Part shown: piece by piece, positions 47,529 through 57,076 of the stretch | Layout: every line of letters starts with the position of its first letter | How positions within the stretch are numbered: the first letter of the stretch is position 1 | NCBI GenBank assembly: GCA_028819255.1 | Contig: JAPPMB010000003.1 | Coordinates: 1-64,000 of the forward strand | Direction: 5' to 3' | DNA from: Bryobacterales bacterium | GTDB lineage: Bacteria > Acidobacteriota > Terriglobia > Bryobacterales > UBA6623 | Length of the DNA stretch: 64,000 bases | Position numbers and translations under genes: made by a program | The notes under the pieces: model-generated | What the model saw: only the letters and a program-made list of their open reading frames with translations | Databases searched by the model: none | Told to the model about the DNA's origin: nothing

Positions 47529-50348
47529 CTACTGCTTGTCCACCCAGATCGGACTCGACCAGGCCACATTGCCGTCCTCCTGCTCGACCCGCACATAGTA
47601 GTAGTGCTCGCCGGAGCCCAGCTCCTGCTCGCGAAACTCGAATTCCATGCGCTCGCCCTCGCCTGCCTGCGCATGGACGTAGGTGTTGTCGCGCACGACG
47701 ACGGCTTCCTTGATTGCGGCGGTGCCGCGGATGACTGCCTTGACGGTTGGAATCGCCGCCGACGAGAACTCGTCGCCCTGGATCCACTCCGCGTCTTCCG
47801 CCTGCATTCGGTAGTCCAGAATGATGTTGCTGGTTGCGGCGTAGGTGTGCCGCTTGCGCATGGCATCCAGCAGGCCGTGCCTCGAGAAGTCGTCTGAAAT
47901 GACCATGGCATAGGAACTGTGCGTGGAGACGTGGTCCGAGCTTGCCTGGACGCCCAGCTTGTAGCCCTTCTCCCAGGCGAGCCAGACGAAGCCCTTCGGC
48001 CGGTAGTTCCCGGCCCAGAGGTCGGTGCGCGCCGCGGACGAGGCCAGCGGAGCCCCCTCGTGCTCGACCGACGTTCTGGCTCCCTGGAAGATCTCGACGA
48101 TCGGCTCGAGCTCGGGGTCGTTGTCGCGCCAGTCGGTCCCCATCGTCGTGTGGGAGGTGTGGGATGTGGCAATTCCGCCCTGGTCCCGCAGAGCGTCGTA
48201 CAGAAATGGCCCGGTGCTTGAGTCCCGTTCCTCCCGCGTGATCGGAATCGGCTTGTTGCCGCGCTCGGCGAAGATGATGTTCCGGTGGCCGTTCGGGTAG
48301 CTTACGCTGCGTTCGTATCCGAAGAGGGTCACGAACCGGCCCGGCACGTGGAACATGTCCTCGGCCTTCTCCGTGCGCCACCAGCTGTACTCGGTGTCGG
48401 CAAGCCCCCAGTCGGAGGACTCGTTGTAGGAGCCCTTGTGGTCGGTGACGAGATAGAAGTCCATTGCCGCGGCATCCATCATGTAGCGGAACGAGTCGTA
48501 GAGGGAGCCGTCACCGGAGCCGTCAAGGGAGATGTCGGTGTGCCGGTGCAAGTCGCCGCGATAGATCCTGTACCGCCTGCCGCCGGAATCGATCGTGTAA
48601 TTTCGGATCGCGGCCACTTGTTCGGCCTCCCGGGGCTCCGCGGGCAGCATTGCAGGGTCTTCGGTCCCGCGGAGCCCAAGGATCACGGGGTCGATGCGCT
48701 CGTTGCGGAACTGGCCCGAAAGCTCCGCGAAGAAGATCTGGTTCTCCTTGGGATAGTGCCCGAAGCCCGACCCTCCCCACAGCTTCTGGTCAGTGGTCCA
48801 TGCGGCGAACATCTCTCCATCCGGCCCGGCGACGATGTCCGTGGGCCCCTCGTTGCGGCCGACGCTTTCGGGAATGCCGAACGGATCCGCCCAGCGCCCC
48901 CCGGAGTAGTACGTCGCCATGACCTCCCACTTTCCGCCGGCGGCCCACAGCGACTCGGGCTTAACAGATCGGACTCTCGGCCGCAGCAGGAGCCACATCC
49001 GGCCCTTGGCGTCGGGCGCCAGATCGGGCGTCTGGACGTAGCGCCGCACGCCCGGCCGGAAGCGGCGGTTCACGTCGTCGAGCGGAGCCAGCCACTCGCT
49101 GCCGTTCCAGACGACGACCCTGCTGGTCCGCGACTGGTAGATTCCCGCCCCGCCGCGCAGAAGGAACCCCGTGTCCTTGCCCCAGTTCTCCTCGGCCTCG
49201 TCGTATGCGATCCAGACCCGGTCCTCAGCGTCCACTGCGACGCTCGGCGTGCCGTGGTAGCGAGGCGTGTCGGTGACCTTCATGAGGTCGCCCGCTCGCC
49301 CCTCCCGCACGGACCGCAGGCGGATGTTGTAGCTCCCGCCCTCGTATGTGTCCCACGCCACCCACGCGGCGCCGTTCGTGTCGGCTGCGATGTCGGGATA
49401 CCATTCGTTCGCCGCTGATCCCGGATGGCTCAGCGGAAGCTCGGCGGACCACGCCGAGCCGTCGAAGGATGCGTAGTAGATGGAGGAGAAGCCTTTCCGC
49501 GCGGACTGCCAGGCAAGGTGGACGAAACCGTGCCTGTCGCTGGCCATGGCGGGAAAGAGGTTGTTGCCGGAGCCCGTCCCGATCGTCCGCGGTCCGGACC
49601 ATCCCGAGCCCGAGCGGAAGGCGTGCAGCAAGCGCCATTCGCCGCCGGATCGCTTCGCCCAGACGAGGTGCAGCGTGCGGTCGCGGTCGTAAGCCGCCGC
49701 CAGGCCCTGCAGGTCGCCGGAGGCGTCGGTGACCGGTTCGATCTCGCCCCACGAATCCTCCGACCGGTCCCGCACGAAGACCTGGTCGTTCTCGTCTTCG
49801 TACCCGATCCACGCCAGCGACAGCGTCCCGTCGTCGGACATCACCATTGACGGGTAGTCGTCCTCGTACTCGTCTGTTGTGACGGCCTCTACCGGCGGAA
49901 CCCTGCGAACCTCGACCTTCGTCGAGAGAATGTGCATGGCGTCCGAAGCCGGCAGGTCGGCTGGCTTGAAGAAGAAGTCGCCGTTCACAGTCTTCACCGA
50001 CACCGTGGCGTCGTCCGGTGCCCGGTAGTAGAGCGTCACGCCGACGGTCTGGACCCGCGTCACGTGCGGGAACGGAAGTTCGTGAGGGTGCATGCCTCCC
50101 GTGGGGCGGACCCAGGGATCCGTGCGTGCCACCCATGAATGGTCGGCGCCGATCGATTCGCCGGTCTTGAACTGGTGGCCTCGAAGGTCGACGATCTCCC
50201 CCTTGTCCAGTGTCAGCGAGCCGTCCCAGGTCTGAGGTTCGGCGTCCTTGATCCCGAATTCGATGTTGAGGGCTCTGAGCGGGTGCTCCTGAGCCCAGCC
50301 AGGCAAGGTGGCGAACAGCAGTAGCAATGCAGATGGGAGTCGCACCAT
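47529..50348 (-). CDS. Secreted propeller-PHP (DUF3604-like) protein
   Basis: A 939-aa exported protein. After the signal peptide (LPSALLLLFATLPGWAQ) an N-terminal beta domain is followed by a propeller-like region (about 150-530) with repeats such as YPSMVMSDDGTLSLAWIGYE, FPAMASDRHGFVHLAWQSAR and YPDIAADTNGAAWVAWDTYE. The C-terminal third is a PHP-type metal hydrolase domain: YRGDLHRHTDIS, MDFYLVTDHKG, FGYERSVSYPNGHRNIIF and GIATSHTSHTTMGTDW, which supply the expected His/Asp ligands. It may be a phosphoesterase or other metal hydrolase outside the cytoplasm; the substrate is unknown. It is divergent from the cytochrome-PQQ operon and convergent with glnA. Confidence 0.85.
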   Translation of the reverse strand: MVRLPSALLLLFATLPGWAQEHPLRALNIEFGIKDAEPQTWDGSLTLDKGEIVDLRGHQFKTGESIGADHSWVARTDPWVRPTGGMHPHELPFPHVTRVQTVGVTLYYRAPDDATVSVKTVNGDFFFKPADLPASDAMHILSTKVEVRRVPPVEAVTTDEYEDDYPSMVMSDDGTLSLAWIGYEDENDQVFVRDRSEDSWGEIEPVTDASGDLQGLAAAYDRDRTLHLVWAKRSGGEWRLLHAFRSGSGWSGPRTIGTGSGNNLFPAMASDRHGFVHLAWQSARKGFSSIYYASFDGSAWSAELPLSHPGSAANEWYPDIAADTNGAAWVAWDTYEGGSYNIRLRSVREGRAGDLMKVTDTPRYHGTPSVAVDAEDRVWIAYDEAEENWGKDTGFLLRGGAGIYQSRTSRVVVWNGSEWLAPLDDVNRRFRPGVRRYVQTPDLAPDAKGRMWLLLRPRVRSVKPESLWAAGGKWEVMATYYSGGRWADPFGIPESVGRNEGPTDIVAGPDGEMFAAWTTDQKLWGGSGFGHYPKENQIFFAELSGQFRNERIDPVILGLRGTEDPAMLPAEPREAEQVAAIRNYTIDSGGRRYRIYRGDLHRHTDISLDGSGDGSLYDSFRYMMDAAAMDFYLVTDHKGSYNESSDWGLADTEYSWWRTEKAEDMFHVPGRFVTLFGYERSVSYPNGHRNIIFAERGNKPIPITREERDSSTGPFLYDALRDQGGIATSHTSHTTMGTDWRDNDPELEPIVEIFQGARTSVEHEGAPLASSAARTDLWAGNYRPKGFVWLAWEKGYKLGVQASSDHVSTHSSYAMVISDDFSRHGLLDAMRKRHTYAATSNIILDYRMQAEDAEWIQGDEFSSAAIPTVKAVIRGTAAIKEAVVVRDNTYVHAQAGEGERMEFEFREQELGSGEHYYYVRVEQEDGNVAWSSPIWVDKQ

Positions 50349-50760
50349 GACCGCACCATTATCCGCAAACCGACCGGGCAGGTTGAGCGCCTGCAGGTGA
50401 CGCTCAGCGGAAGAACCTCTGGGAACGGCTGTGCCCCGCCGGCCAGCACGGCTCAGGATTCAAGCCAGACTTTATCAATCTGCCACAGTCGGATCTTCAA
50501 GAAAATTCAAACTTTAATATCGTGCCCGTTTGGGTGTCTCATCGACATCATGGGTGTGTTTGTGTGGGCCAGCTTCACGTGCTCCGTGAAGGTCGAAGCG
50601 GTCCGAATCGCTTCAAGCCGGGCCCGGGCTCCCGGAGCCGAGTCCGATCCGCAACGACTGGATGGATGGCGGGACATTGGCCGAGGTGCACGTCTCTCGG
50701 AGGCTGGTTCCGAAAACGGGCAGTTGACCTAGGGACGCCGAAACGAATACCCTGCGATGC
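50349..50760. other. Divergent intergenic region
   Basis: About 410 bases between the divergent PHP-protein gene and the cytochrome gene. A conspicuously AT-rich segment (about 50468-50522, with CAAACTTTAATATCG) is the likely promoter zone, but individual hexamers are not convincing. Confidence 0.4.
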
Positions 50761-51546
50761 GTGCGTTGGGAGATTCTGTGTTTGCTGGCTGCCTTTGCGG
50801 CGGCGGCGGCGGGACAGGAACTGCAAAGCAGCCCGTACCACGGGGACCCCGTCTCCATCGGAGTGGGCAAGGCCACGTTTCGGCTGCGGTGCTCGGCATG
50901 TCACGGAATTCACGCGGACGGGGGCCAAGGACCCGCTCTCAACCGCGGCGAGTTCGCCGCAGGAGACACCGACCTGGCGATCTATCAGGTGATTGCGAAC
51001 GGCGTGCCGGGTACCGAGATGCCGGCGTTCGGCGGCCGCAGCACCGAGGAGAACATCTGGAGAGTCGTCGCCTTCCTCCGAAGCTTCGCGCCCGGGGACG
51101 ACGAGCCGCTACAGGGCGATGCCGAGCGCGGCGCCGCGGTCTTCTGGGACCAGGCAGGCTGTGGCGGCTGTCACCGGGTCGGGCAGCGCGGCGGGATGTT
51201 CGGCCCCGCGCTCACCAGAATCGGACGATCCCGGAGCGTCGCGTATCTTCGCGATGCACTGCTCGAGCCCGGAAAGGACCTTCCGCCGGACTATTTCGTT
51301 GTGAGTGTCGAAACCGCGGACGGTCGGACCATTCGCGGCATCGGCCTGGGATACGACGACTTCTCCGCGCAACTGGTGGACTCTACAGGTAGGATCCATT
51401 CCTACCATCGCGGCGAGGTCGAATCGATGGAGAGAGAATTCGCGACTCTCATGCCGGACACTTACGGCGACAGTCTGACGACGGAACAACAGGAGGATCT
51501 GCTTGCATACATGCAGAGCCTTCGAGGAGAGGTAGGTGCGCCATGA
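50761..51546 (+). CDS. Dihaem cytochrome c, PQQ-dehydrogenase partner
   Basis: A 261-aa secreted cytochrome with two c-type haem sites: C44-S-A-C-H48 (Met87 in GTEMPAF as likely sixth ligand) and C134-G-G-C-H138. The second half, with VAYLRDALLEPGKDLPPDYFVV and a short beta domain, matches the Pirellula/Verrucomicrobium haem-binding domain, also seen at the end of the large dehydrogenase at 7.1-10.1 kb. The signal peptide is LCLLAAFAAAAAG. The start is GTG at 50761; an ATG four bases earlier is out of frame. Its stop overlaps the next ATG (ATGA), so it is most likely the electron acceptor for that PQQ enzyme. Confidence 0.9.
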   Translation: MRWEILCLLAAFAAAAAGQELQSSPYHGDPVSIGVGKATFRLRCSACHGIHADGGQGPALNRGEFAAGDTDLAIYQVIANGVPGTEMPAFGGRSTEENIWRVVAFLRSFAPGDDEPLQGDAERGAAVFWDQAGCGGCHRVGQRGGMFGPALTRIGRSRSVAYLRDALLEPGKDLPPDYFVVSVETADGRTIRGIGLGYDDFSAQLVDSTGRIHSYHRGEVESMEREFATLMPDTYGDSLTTEQQEDLLAYMQSLRGEVGAP

Positions 51547-53132
51547 AGCTGCGTTTCGTAATCGGAATCCTGCTCGTCTCCGCGCTGCTGGCGCAGGCGC
51601 AGGTCAGTGGCGACAATCTCCTGCGGTCGCAGCAGGATGACGAGTCCTGGCTCATGTACGGACGCAACTACTCCGCCTGGCGGCACTCTCCCCTCAAGGA
51701 GATCGACACCGGGAATGTCCACGGGATCGTTCCCGTATGGATCTTCCAGTCCGGGGTTCTCGGAAAACTCCAGACGACCCCGCTGGTGCGCGACGGCGTC
51801 ATGTACGTCACCGGGCCCTCGAACCATGCCTGGGCGCTGGACCTCAAGACGGGACGTGAACTCTGGCACTACTCCGAGCCAGTGCCGGACGACCTGGCGT
51901 ACTGCTGTGGGCAGCCGAACCGGGGCGTCGCGATTTTGGACAACCGGTTGTACAAGGTCAATATGCAGGCCACTCTCGTGGCTCTGGACACAAGGACAGG
52001 CGAGGTGATCTGGGAAGTCGAATCGGCCGACTACCGCAAGGGCTACTCAAACACCGTGGCCCCCTTGATCGTTGGGGACAAGGTCGTCACCGGAATCGCA
52101 GGAGCCGAGTTCGGGACGCGCGACTTCATTGACGCCTACGATGCGAAGACCGGCGAGCGAGTCTGGCGATTCTGGACCGTGCCGGGACCCGGTGAGCCCG
52201 GAAACGAGACATGGGGCGGCGATTCCTGGAAACGGGGCGGAGCCTCCACATGGATCACGGGGAGCTACGACCCGGAATTGAATCTGATCTATTGGGGCAC
52301 GGGCAATCCGGGCCCCGATCTTGATGGAGCTCCCCGCCCGGGAGACAACCTCTACAGCGATTCCATGGTCGCGCTTGACGCCGACACGGGAGAGCTGCGC
52401 TGGTACTTCCAGTTCACGCCGCACGACGTCCACGACTGGGACTCGGTTGCCGACCCCGTCCTCATCGACATGGAGGTGGACGGGCAGGACCGCAAGGCGC
52501 TGGTCCAGGCGAACCGCAACGGCCACTTCTACGCCCTCGACAGGCAGAGCGGAGAGTTCCTATTCGCCCGCGCCTACACGGAGGTGAACTGGGCCGACGG
52601 GATCGGACCGGACGGGAGGCCGATCCTGATCCCCGGCCGCGAGCCAACCGACGAAGGCACGCTGACCTGCCCGGGAATGGGCGGGGGACACAACTGGCAC
52701 GCCACAACGTACAGTCCGCAGACCGGCCTGTACTACTTCAACAGCGGAGACGGCTGCCAGATCTACCACGGAGCGACCCAGGAGTACGTCGAGGGAGAGT
52801 ACTACCTCGGGAGTGCGATGGAAAACGTGACCGGCGAGCCGCGGGAGGGGTCGATCATCGCCGTTGATCCCTCAACCGGCGACCGCCGCTGGCGTTTCCC
52901 CCTCGTCAGCCCGCCGTCGAGCGGTCTTCTCTCGACCGGGGGAGGGCTCTTGTTCGCCGGCACTCCGGAGGGCTACTTCATGGCCCTGGATGCCGCGAGC
53001 GGCAAGCCGCTCTGGCACTTGCAGACCGGCGGGCCGGTTCGCGCGCCGGCGATCAGCTACCGGTTCGCAGGCCGACAGTACGTTGCGTCCGCGGCCGGGA
53101 CGTCGATCTTCGTGTTCGCGCTGCCCAAGTAG
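51543..53132 (+). CDS. PQQ-dependent alcohol dehydrogenase
   Basis: A 529-aa periplasmic quinoprotein of the methanol/ethanol dehydrogenase family. After the signal peptide (FVIGILLVSALLAQAQ), propeller repeats (DLKTGRELWHY, DTRTGEVIWEV, DADTGELRWYF) surround PQQ-site motifs: the adjacent Cys pair in AYCCGQPNRG, GTGNPGP with the metal-ligand Asn, and FTPHDVHDWDS with the catalytic Asp. The residue two positions after that Asp is also Asp, a feature associated with lanthanide-dependent enzymes. There is no fused haem; electrons should go to the dihaem cytochrome translated just upstream with a four-base overlap. The alcohol substrate is unknown. Confidence 0.93.
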   Translation: MKLRFVIGILLVSALLAQAQVSGDNLLRSQQDDESWLMYGRNYSAWRHSPLKEIDTGNVHGIVPVWIFQSGVLGKLQTTPLVRDGVMYVTGPSNHAWALDLKTGRELWHYSEPVPDDLAYCCGQPNRGVAILDNRLYKVNMQATLVALDTRTGEVIWEVESADYRKGYSNTVAPLIVGDKVVTGIAGAEFGTRDFIDAYDAKTGERVWRFWTVPGPGEPGNETWGGDSWKRGGASTWITGSYDPELNLIYWGTGNPGPDLDGAPRPGDNLYSDSMVALDADTGELRWYFQFTPHDVHDWDSVADPVLIDMEVDGQDRKALVQANRNGHFYALDRQSGEFLFARAYTEVNWADGIGPDGRPILIPGREPTDEGTLTCPGMGGGHNWHATTYSPQTGLYYFNSGDGCQIYHGATQEYVEGEYYLGSAMENVTGEPREGSIIAVDPSTGDRRWRFPLVSPPSSGLLSTGGGLLFAGTPEGYFMALDAASGKPLWHLQTGGPVRAPAISYRFAGRQYVASAAGTSIFVFALPK

Positions 53133-53259
53133 GCGGCAGGCACCCCGCGGTCCCGGCCTCCGAACCGTGCGTATGCTGAGATACAGGGCCGCATCCGGAG
53201 GCGCCCACGGTCGGGCCATTCTCTCCCTTGCGGCCAGTTAAGCATTCGGAGGTCAAGTT

Positions 53260-54096
53260 ATGCGCGGAGATATCAACATTCCCAGGGGCTCCATCGGCGA
53301 CTCGCTCAGCCGCATCCTGGGCGGAGGCATCATGCCCGTGGTCGGTCTGGTCGTCCTCGTGGTGGTTGCGTTCAATTCGTTCCAGGTCGTCGGCGCCGGA
53401 GAGCGCGGAGTCGTGTTCTCGAAGTTCGGCGGTGTTCAGGAGGGCGTTCGCGGCGAGGGCCTGCAACTGAAGATTCCGTTCATCCACACGATCATCACCG
53501 TCGATGTTCGGATTCAGAAGTCCGAGACTGATGCATCGGCATCATCCAAGGATCTCCAGACCGTGCATTCGCGCATCGCCCTCAACTATCACATCGCTCC
53601 CGACGAGGCCGCGAGGATCTATCAGGAAGTGGGCACGCTGTACAAGGAGCGGCTCATCGACCCCTCGGTGCAGGAGGCGGTGAAGGCCGCGACAGCGCAG
53701 TTCACGGCCGAGGAGCTGATCACCCGTCGGGCCGAGGTCTCGTCCCTCATCAAGGAGATGCTCGCGGAGCGGCTCGTTCCGCGGAACATCGTGGTGGACG
53801 AATTCAACATCGTCGACTTCAACTTCTCGGACGTCTTCAATCAGGCGATCGAGGCGAAGCAGACGGCCGAGCAGGAGGCGCTCAAGGCCCAGCGGGATCT
53901 GGAGCGAATCAAGATCGAGGCTGAGCAGAAGGTGACCGCGGCGACGGCCGAGGCGGACTCGCAGCGTCTGCAGCGCGAGACCATCACGGAGTCCTTGCTC
54001 CAGCTCCGCGCGATCGAAAAGTGGGACGGCGTTCTGCCGCAGGTCACGGGAGGGGCCGTTCCCTTCATCGATCTGAACGCAATCTCAGCAAGGTAG
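53260..54096 (+). CDS. Prohibitin-family (SPFH) membrane protein
   Basis: A 278-aa SPFH-domain protein. A short N-terminal region leads to one membrane segment (GIMPVVGLVVLVVVAFNSF, about 23-42), then VGAGERGVVFSKFGGVQEGV and GLQLKIPFIHTIITVDVRI, the classic start of a prohibitin domain, and a long charged coiled coil near 200-245 (EAKQTAEQEALKAQRDLER). Prohibitins form large ring assemblies in the inner membrane and influence membrane proteolysis. GGAGG with about six bases spacing precedes the ATG. The gene stands alone. Confidence 0.95.
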   Translation: MRGDINIPRGSIGDSLSRILGGGIMPVVGLVVLVVVAFNSFQVVGAGERGVVFSKFGGVQEGVRGEGLQLKIPFIHTIITVDVRIQKSETDASASSKDLQTVHSRIALNYHIAPDEAARIYQEVGTLYKERLIDPSVQEAVKAATAQFTAEELITRRAEVSSLIKEMLAERLVPRNIVVDEFNIVDFNFSDVFNQAIEAKQTAEQEALKAQRDLERIKIEAEQKVTAATAEADSQRLQRETITESLLQLRAIEKWDGVLPQVTGGAVPFIDLNAISAR

Positions 54097-54195
54097 GGCT
54101 TGTATCGGCAACCTGGCCTGCGGCCGGACTGCCGACATAGGGAGGTCAGCCGGTCTACCCGCGCCCCTGGGTGTGCTCTGGCTGGGCGGTGTCGC

Positions 54196-55401
54196 CTACG
54201 CGCCGCTGGCAGCCGCGACCCCCTCGGCCTCCCTCATTGCCCGCAGCACGTTGCCGCCCATGACCTTGCCGACGTCCTCCTCCGAGAATCCGCGTTCCCG
54301 CAGTGCCGTGACCAGGTTCGGTGTCTTGCCGATATGCTCCATGCCCACGGGGAGTTTCAGGCCCACGCTGTCGTAGTCGGAGCCCAAGCCGACATGATCG
54401 ATGCCGGCGACCGTCGCGGCATGTTCAATGTGGTCCACGAGACGGCTGAGCGGAGGAGCCCCGATCGTGTCGACCTCGGCAAGATTCAGCTTCCAAAGTT
54501 CCTCGGAGAGCCGCTTGAAGTCACCCGCGAATTCCCTGCGTACCTCCGCCCGCTTCCGTCCGATCTCCCTCAGTTCAGGGAATCGCGCCCTGTATTCGTC
54601 GTCCAGCATGCCGGCATAGTACGCAACGCCGAGCACGCCGCCGTTCTGGCCGAGAGCCTTGAGCATGTCATCCGTCAGATTCCTGGGATGGTTCGCGATG
54701 GCGGTGCAGGCTGCGTGCGTGTTGAGGATCGGCGCCGACGATGTCTCGATCGTGTCGTAGAACGCCTTCTCGGACGCGTGCGAGAGGTCAGCCATCATCC
54801 CGATGCGGTTCATCTCGCGAACGATCTCCCTGCCTTGATCCGTCAGGCCCTCCGGTCCGTCATCCGGGTACTCCGCCGCGCCGACCCACGGCGTATTACC
54901 GCTGTGGGTCAGGCCGAGGTAGCGGGTGCCGAGGCGGTACAGCTGCCGCAGAACCCCGACGCTGGAATCAATCATGTGGCCACCCTCGACTCCAAGGAAG
55001 ACGGCGATCCTGTCTTCGCGCTGAGCCCGCACGGCGTCATCCGCCACGAGTCCCAGAAAGAGGTCGTCGGGATGGCGGTTGACGGTCTCCACGACGACGT
55101 CGGTGATTCTGAGGGCGTCCTTGACCGACTCGATCGGCGTCTTGTTGCGGGCGGAACTGAAAACCGCAAAGAAGCCGGCGTTCAAGCCTCCCTGACGCAT
55201 CTTGGGGATGTCGACCTGGCTGTACACGGGGCTCTCAGCAATGTTCAGGCGCTCCGCCACCAGTCGCCCAGGTGTGTCGATGTGCAGGTCGAAGTAGAGC
55301 GGGCTGTCCGGCCCACTGGGCTCCGAATCTGGCTCCCTCGGCGCTGCGCACGCACCCAGCAAAGCCGCCGCAGTAATACCGAATTTGCGTCGATCTAGCA
55401 T
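54196..55401 (-). CDS. Membrane dipeptidase (peptidase M19), lipoprotein
   Basis: A 401-aa zinc dipeptidase of the renal-dipeptidase family, expected in the periplasm. The N-terminus LDRRKFGITAAALLGAC combines a twin-arginine-like pattern with a lipobox (Cys18). Metal and active-site motifs are intact: DLHIDTP (His40, Asp42), FLGVEGGHMID, a Thr-His in LGLTHSGNTPW, ADLSHASEKAFYDTI, LNTHAACTAI and HVGLGSDYDSV. The ATG at 55401 gives a proper leader; the frame opens 11 codons earlier. It may degrade dipeptides for nutrition or peptidoglycan recycling. It is convergent with the prohibitin gene. Confidence 0.94.
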   Translation of the reverse strand: MLDRRKFGITAAALLGACAAPREPDSEPSGPDSPLYFDLHIDTPGRLVAERLNIAESPVYSQVDIPKMRQGGLNAGFFAVFSSARNKTPIESVKDALRITDVVVETVNRHPDDLFLGLVADDAVRAQREDRIAVFLGVEGGHMIDSSVGVLRQLYRLGTRYLGLTHSGNTPWVGAAEYPDDGPEGLTDQGREIVREMNRIGMMADLSHASEKAFYDTIETSSAPILNTHAACTAIANHPRNLTDDMLKALGQNGGVLGVAYYAGMLDDEYRARFPELREIGRKRAEVRREFAGDFKRLSEELWKLNLAEVDTIGAPPLSRLVDHIEHAATVAGIDHVGLGSDYDSVGLKLPVGMEHIGKTPNLVTALRERGFSEEDVGKVMGGNVLRAMREAEGVAAASGA

Positions 55402-56080
55402 GACGGGGAGATTGTAACAGTTTCTTGGAATCACCTATCTGAATACACAGTCCACATATATAGTATGAACGACAGCCAACACACTATATGTAGTAGTGTG
55501 AATCGGGGAGAGGCGCAGCTAGGGGAGTCACGCCCGAAGTGGGCTCCCTTACACCTTCACCTCGTGCATGCGGCCGAAGGATCCTCGCCGGAGTTCCGCA
55601 CTCTCCAAGCGCCTCTTGTTGCAGTGTCCGCCTTTTCGCCATGGGGCACGCCGGCGAGTGGCTGTTCTGGTCAAAACGAACGCTGAATCCGGTCCAATAT
55701 GAACACTCGGCGGCTGCCTGTCGGAGCGAAGCGACGCCTTCGCTTCAGGATGGACCTTTGTGAGCACCTCCGTCAAGTGGATCCCTGACCTTGCTAGGGA
55801 GGTGATTCAGCGTTATCTTCATTCTTGCCTCTCCTGTAAGATCTGTGGGGTTCGAGGCGGCTTCTCCTTCTTGCAGTAGGGTTCTCTCTCGCAGGCGCCC
55901 GGGGCCTGCGGCACTGTGCTCGGGCGCGTCGCGCGACTCGGGCAAGATAAGAAGGGGGGTGGCGTCAGCCGCGGTCCGCGGAGAGAGACGCCTAGCATCC
56001 GGTCATAGGCAAGTGATACATAACACTCAGGTTACTCTCCATCCCCATCTGGCCCCGAGACAGGTGATTGGGAGGGGATC
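55402..56080. other. Gene-free stretch with an AT-rich start
   Basis: About 680 bases with no supported gene. The left 100 bases are much richer in A and T than the surroundings and contain a small inverted repeat. The right end has the strong GGGAGGGG ribosome binding site of the next gene. Confidence 0.45.
55480..55500. repeat. Inverted repeat, possible operator
   Basis: CACACTA (55480-55486) and TAGTGTG (55494-55500) are perfect reverse complements around a 7-base centre, embedded in AT-rich DNA upstream of the dipeptidase gene (minus strand). It is either an operator or a weak hairpin. Confidence 0.4.
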
Positions 56081-57076
56081 ATGATTCGAAGATCTGGTCG
56101 TGAGGCTCATCCGAGCCTGCCTGTGCATGACCGCCGGTCTTTTGGCAGGCTCTTCGAGCTGCTCCTGTTCCCGGTCTCGGTCTTCTCTCAAGAGAACGGA
56201 CAGACTACATTCCAGTTCCGAAGCGGGTTCTGGACCAATCTACATCACTTTCTCATTTGGCAAGCGGCTACAGCAGCGCCCAACGAGTCCACCGGCTCAA
56301 TAGGACTTAGTGCCCCACAGGCATTGCCTTGGAGACAAGCGCTGGAATTCTATAGAGACAGGTTCGATGGCGACGACTTGCTTCAGCCAGCCATGGTGGA
56401 GATCAAGAATGTTCTCGGCGATGCCGGCAACAGTCAGTCCATAGTAGATTCTGGCCTCGAGGCTGGGCTAGTACAGGCGCTCGAGGAGGCCGCGCCAGTT
56501 TACCGTGCCCTATGGTGGGACGAGCATGATCGGAGCAACCGTTCGCGGATCGGCCAACTGGATTCCGTGGTTCCCCAGCATGAGCGACCGCTGAAAGCCC
56601 GGCTCTCGGACACCTACAAGACAAAGTGGCCTGAGACTCGAATTCCAACTGACGTGGTGTTTCACGCGAACTGGGCGGGTGCGTACACCACGTTGTATCC
56701 AATGAGAATCACAATCTCAAGCGAGGATTCCGATCAGTCATCTCCGGAAGGCCTAGAACTGCTGTTTCACGAGGCCTCCCACGGCCTCATCGAAAGAGTC
56801 CGGACAGCGATCAGCCGCAGAGCGCGTTCGCTCGGAATGCTGCTTCCCCGGAAGTCCCTGTGGCACGCAGTCCTCTTCTATTCGACAGGCGAAATCGTTC
56901 GCCAGCGCTTTCCCGGCTATACGCCGTACGCCATGAGGCACAGTCTTTGGGAACGTGTGTGGCCAGATCATCTCGGAGCCCTTGAGAGAGAGTGGAAACC
57001 GTATCTGGACGGCCACAAGGACTTCGAGTCCGCGATAAACGCTCTTGTGGACGATCTCGTCAGGGGCGAGCGATAA
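56081..57076 (+). CDS. Putative HExxH metalloprotein, exported
   Basis: I do not recognise a named family. The 331-aa product has a possible leader (FGRLFELLLFPVSVFSQ), then FQFRSGFWTNLHHFLIWQAA and, at residues 230-234, H-E-A-S-H in LELLFHEASHGLIE, the zinc motif of many metallopeptidases. GGAGGGG directly upstream fixes the ATG at 56081. A second frame starting GTG at 56100 also encodes a signal-peptide-like sequence (LIRACLCMTAGLLAG), so a frameshift near 56150-56210 is possible. Base composition is visibly less GC-rich than the neighbours, suggesting recent acquisition. It has no operon partners. Confidence 0.7.
   Translation: MIRRSGREAHPSLPVHDRRSFGRLFELLLFPVSVFSQENGQTTFQFRSGFWTNLHHFLIWQAATAAPNESTGSIGLSAPQALPWRQALEFYRDRFDGDDLLQPAMVEIKNVLGDAGNSQSIVDSGLEAGLVQALEEAAPVYRALWWDEHDRSNRSRIGQLDSVVPQHERPLKARLSDTYKTKWPETRIPTDVVFHANWAGAYTTLYPMRITISSEDSDQSSPEGLELLFHEASHGLIERVRTAISRRARSLGMLLPRKSLWHAVLFYSTGEIVRQRFPGYTPYAMRHSLWERVWPDHLGALEREWKPYLDGHKDFESAINALVDDLVRGER

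Noticed and set aside
56100..56303. Alternative frame with a signal-peptide-like start at the HExxH gene
   Set aside because: The main frame has a much stronger ribosome binding site and continues through the protein; kept only as a possible frameshift hint.
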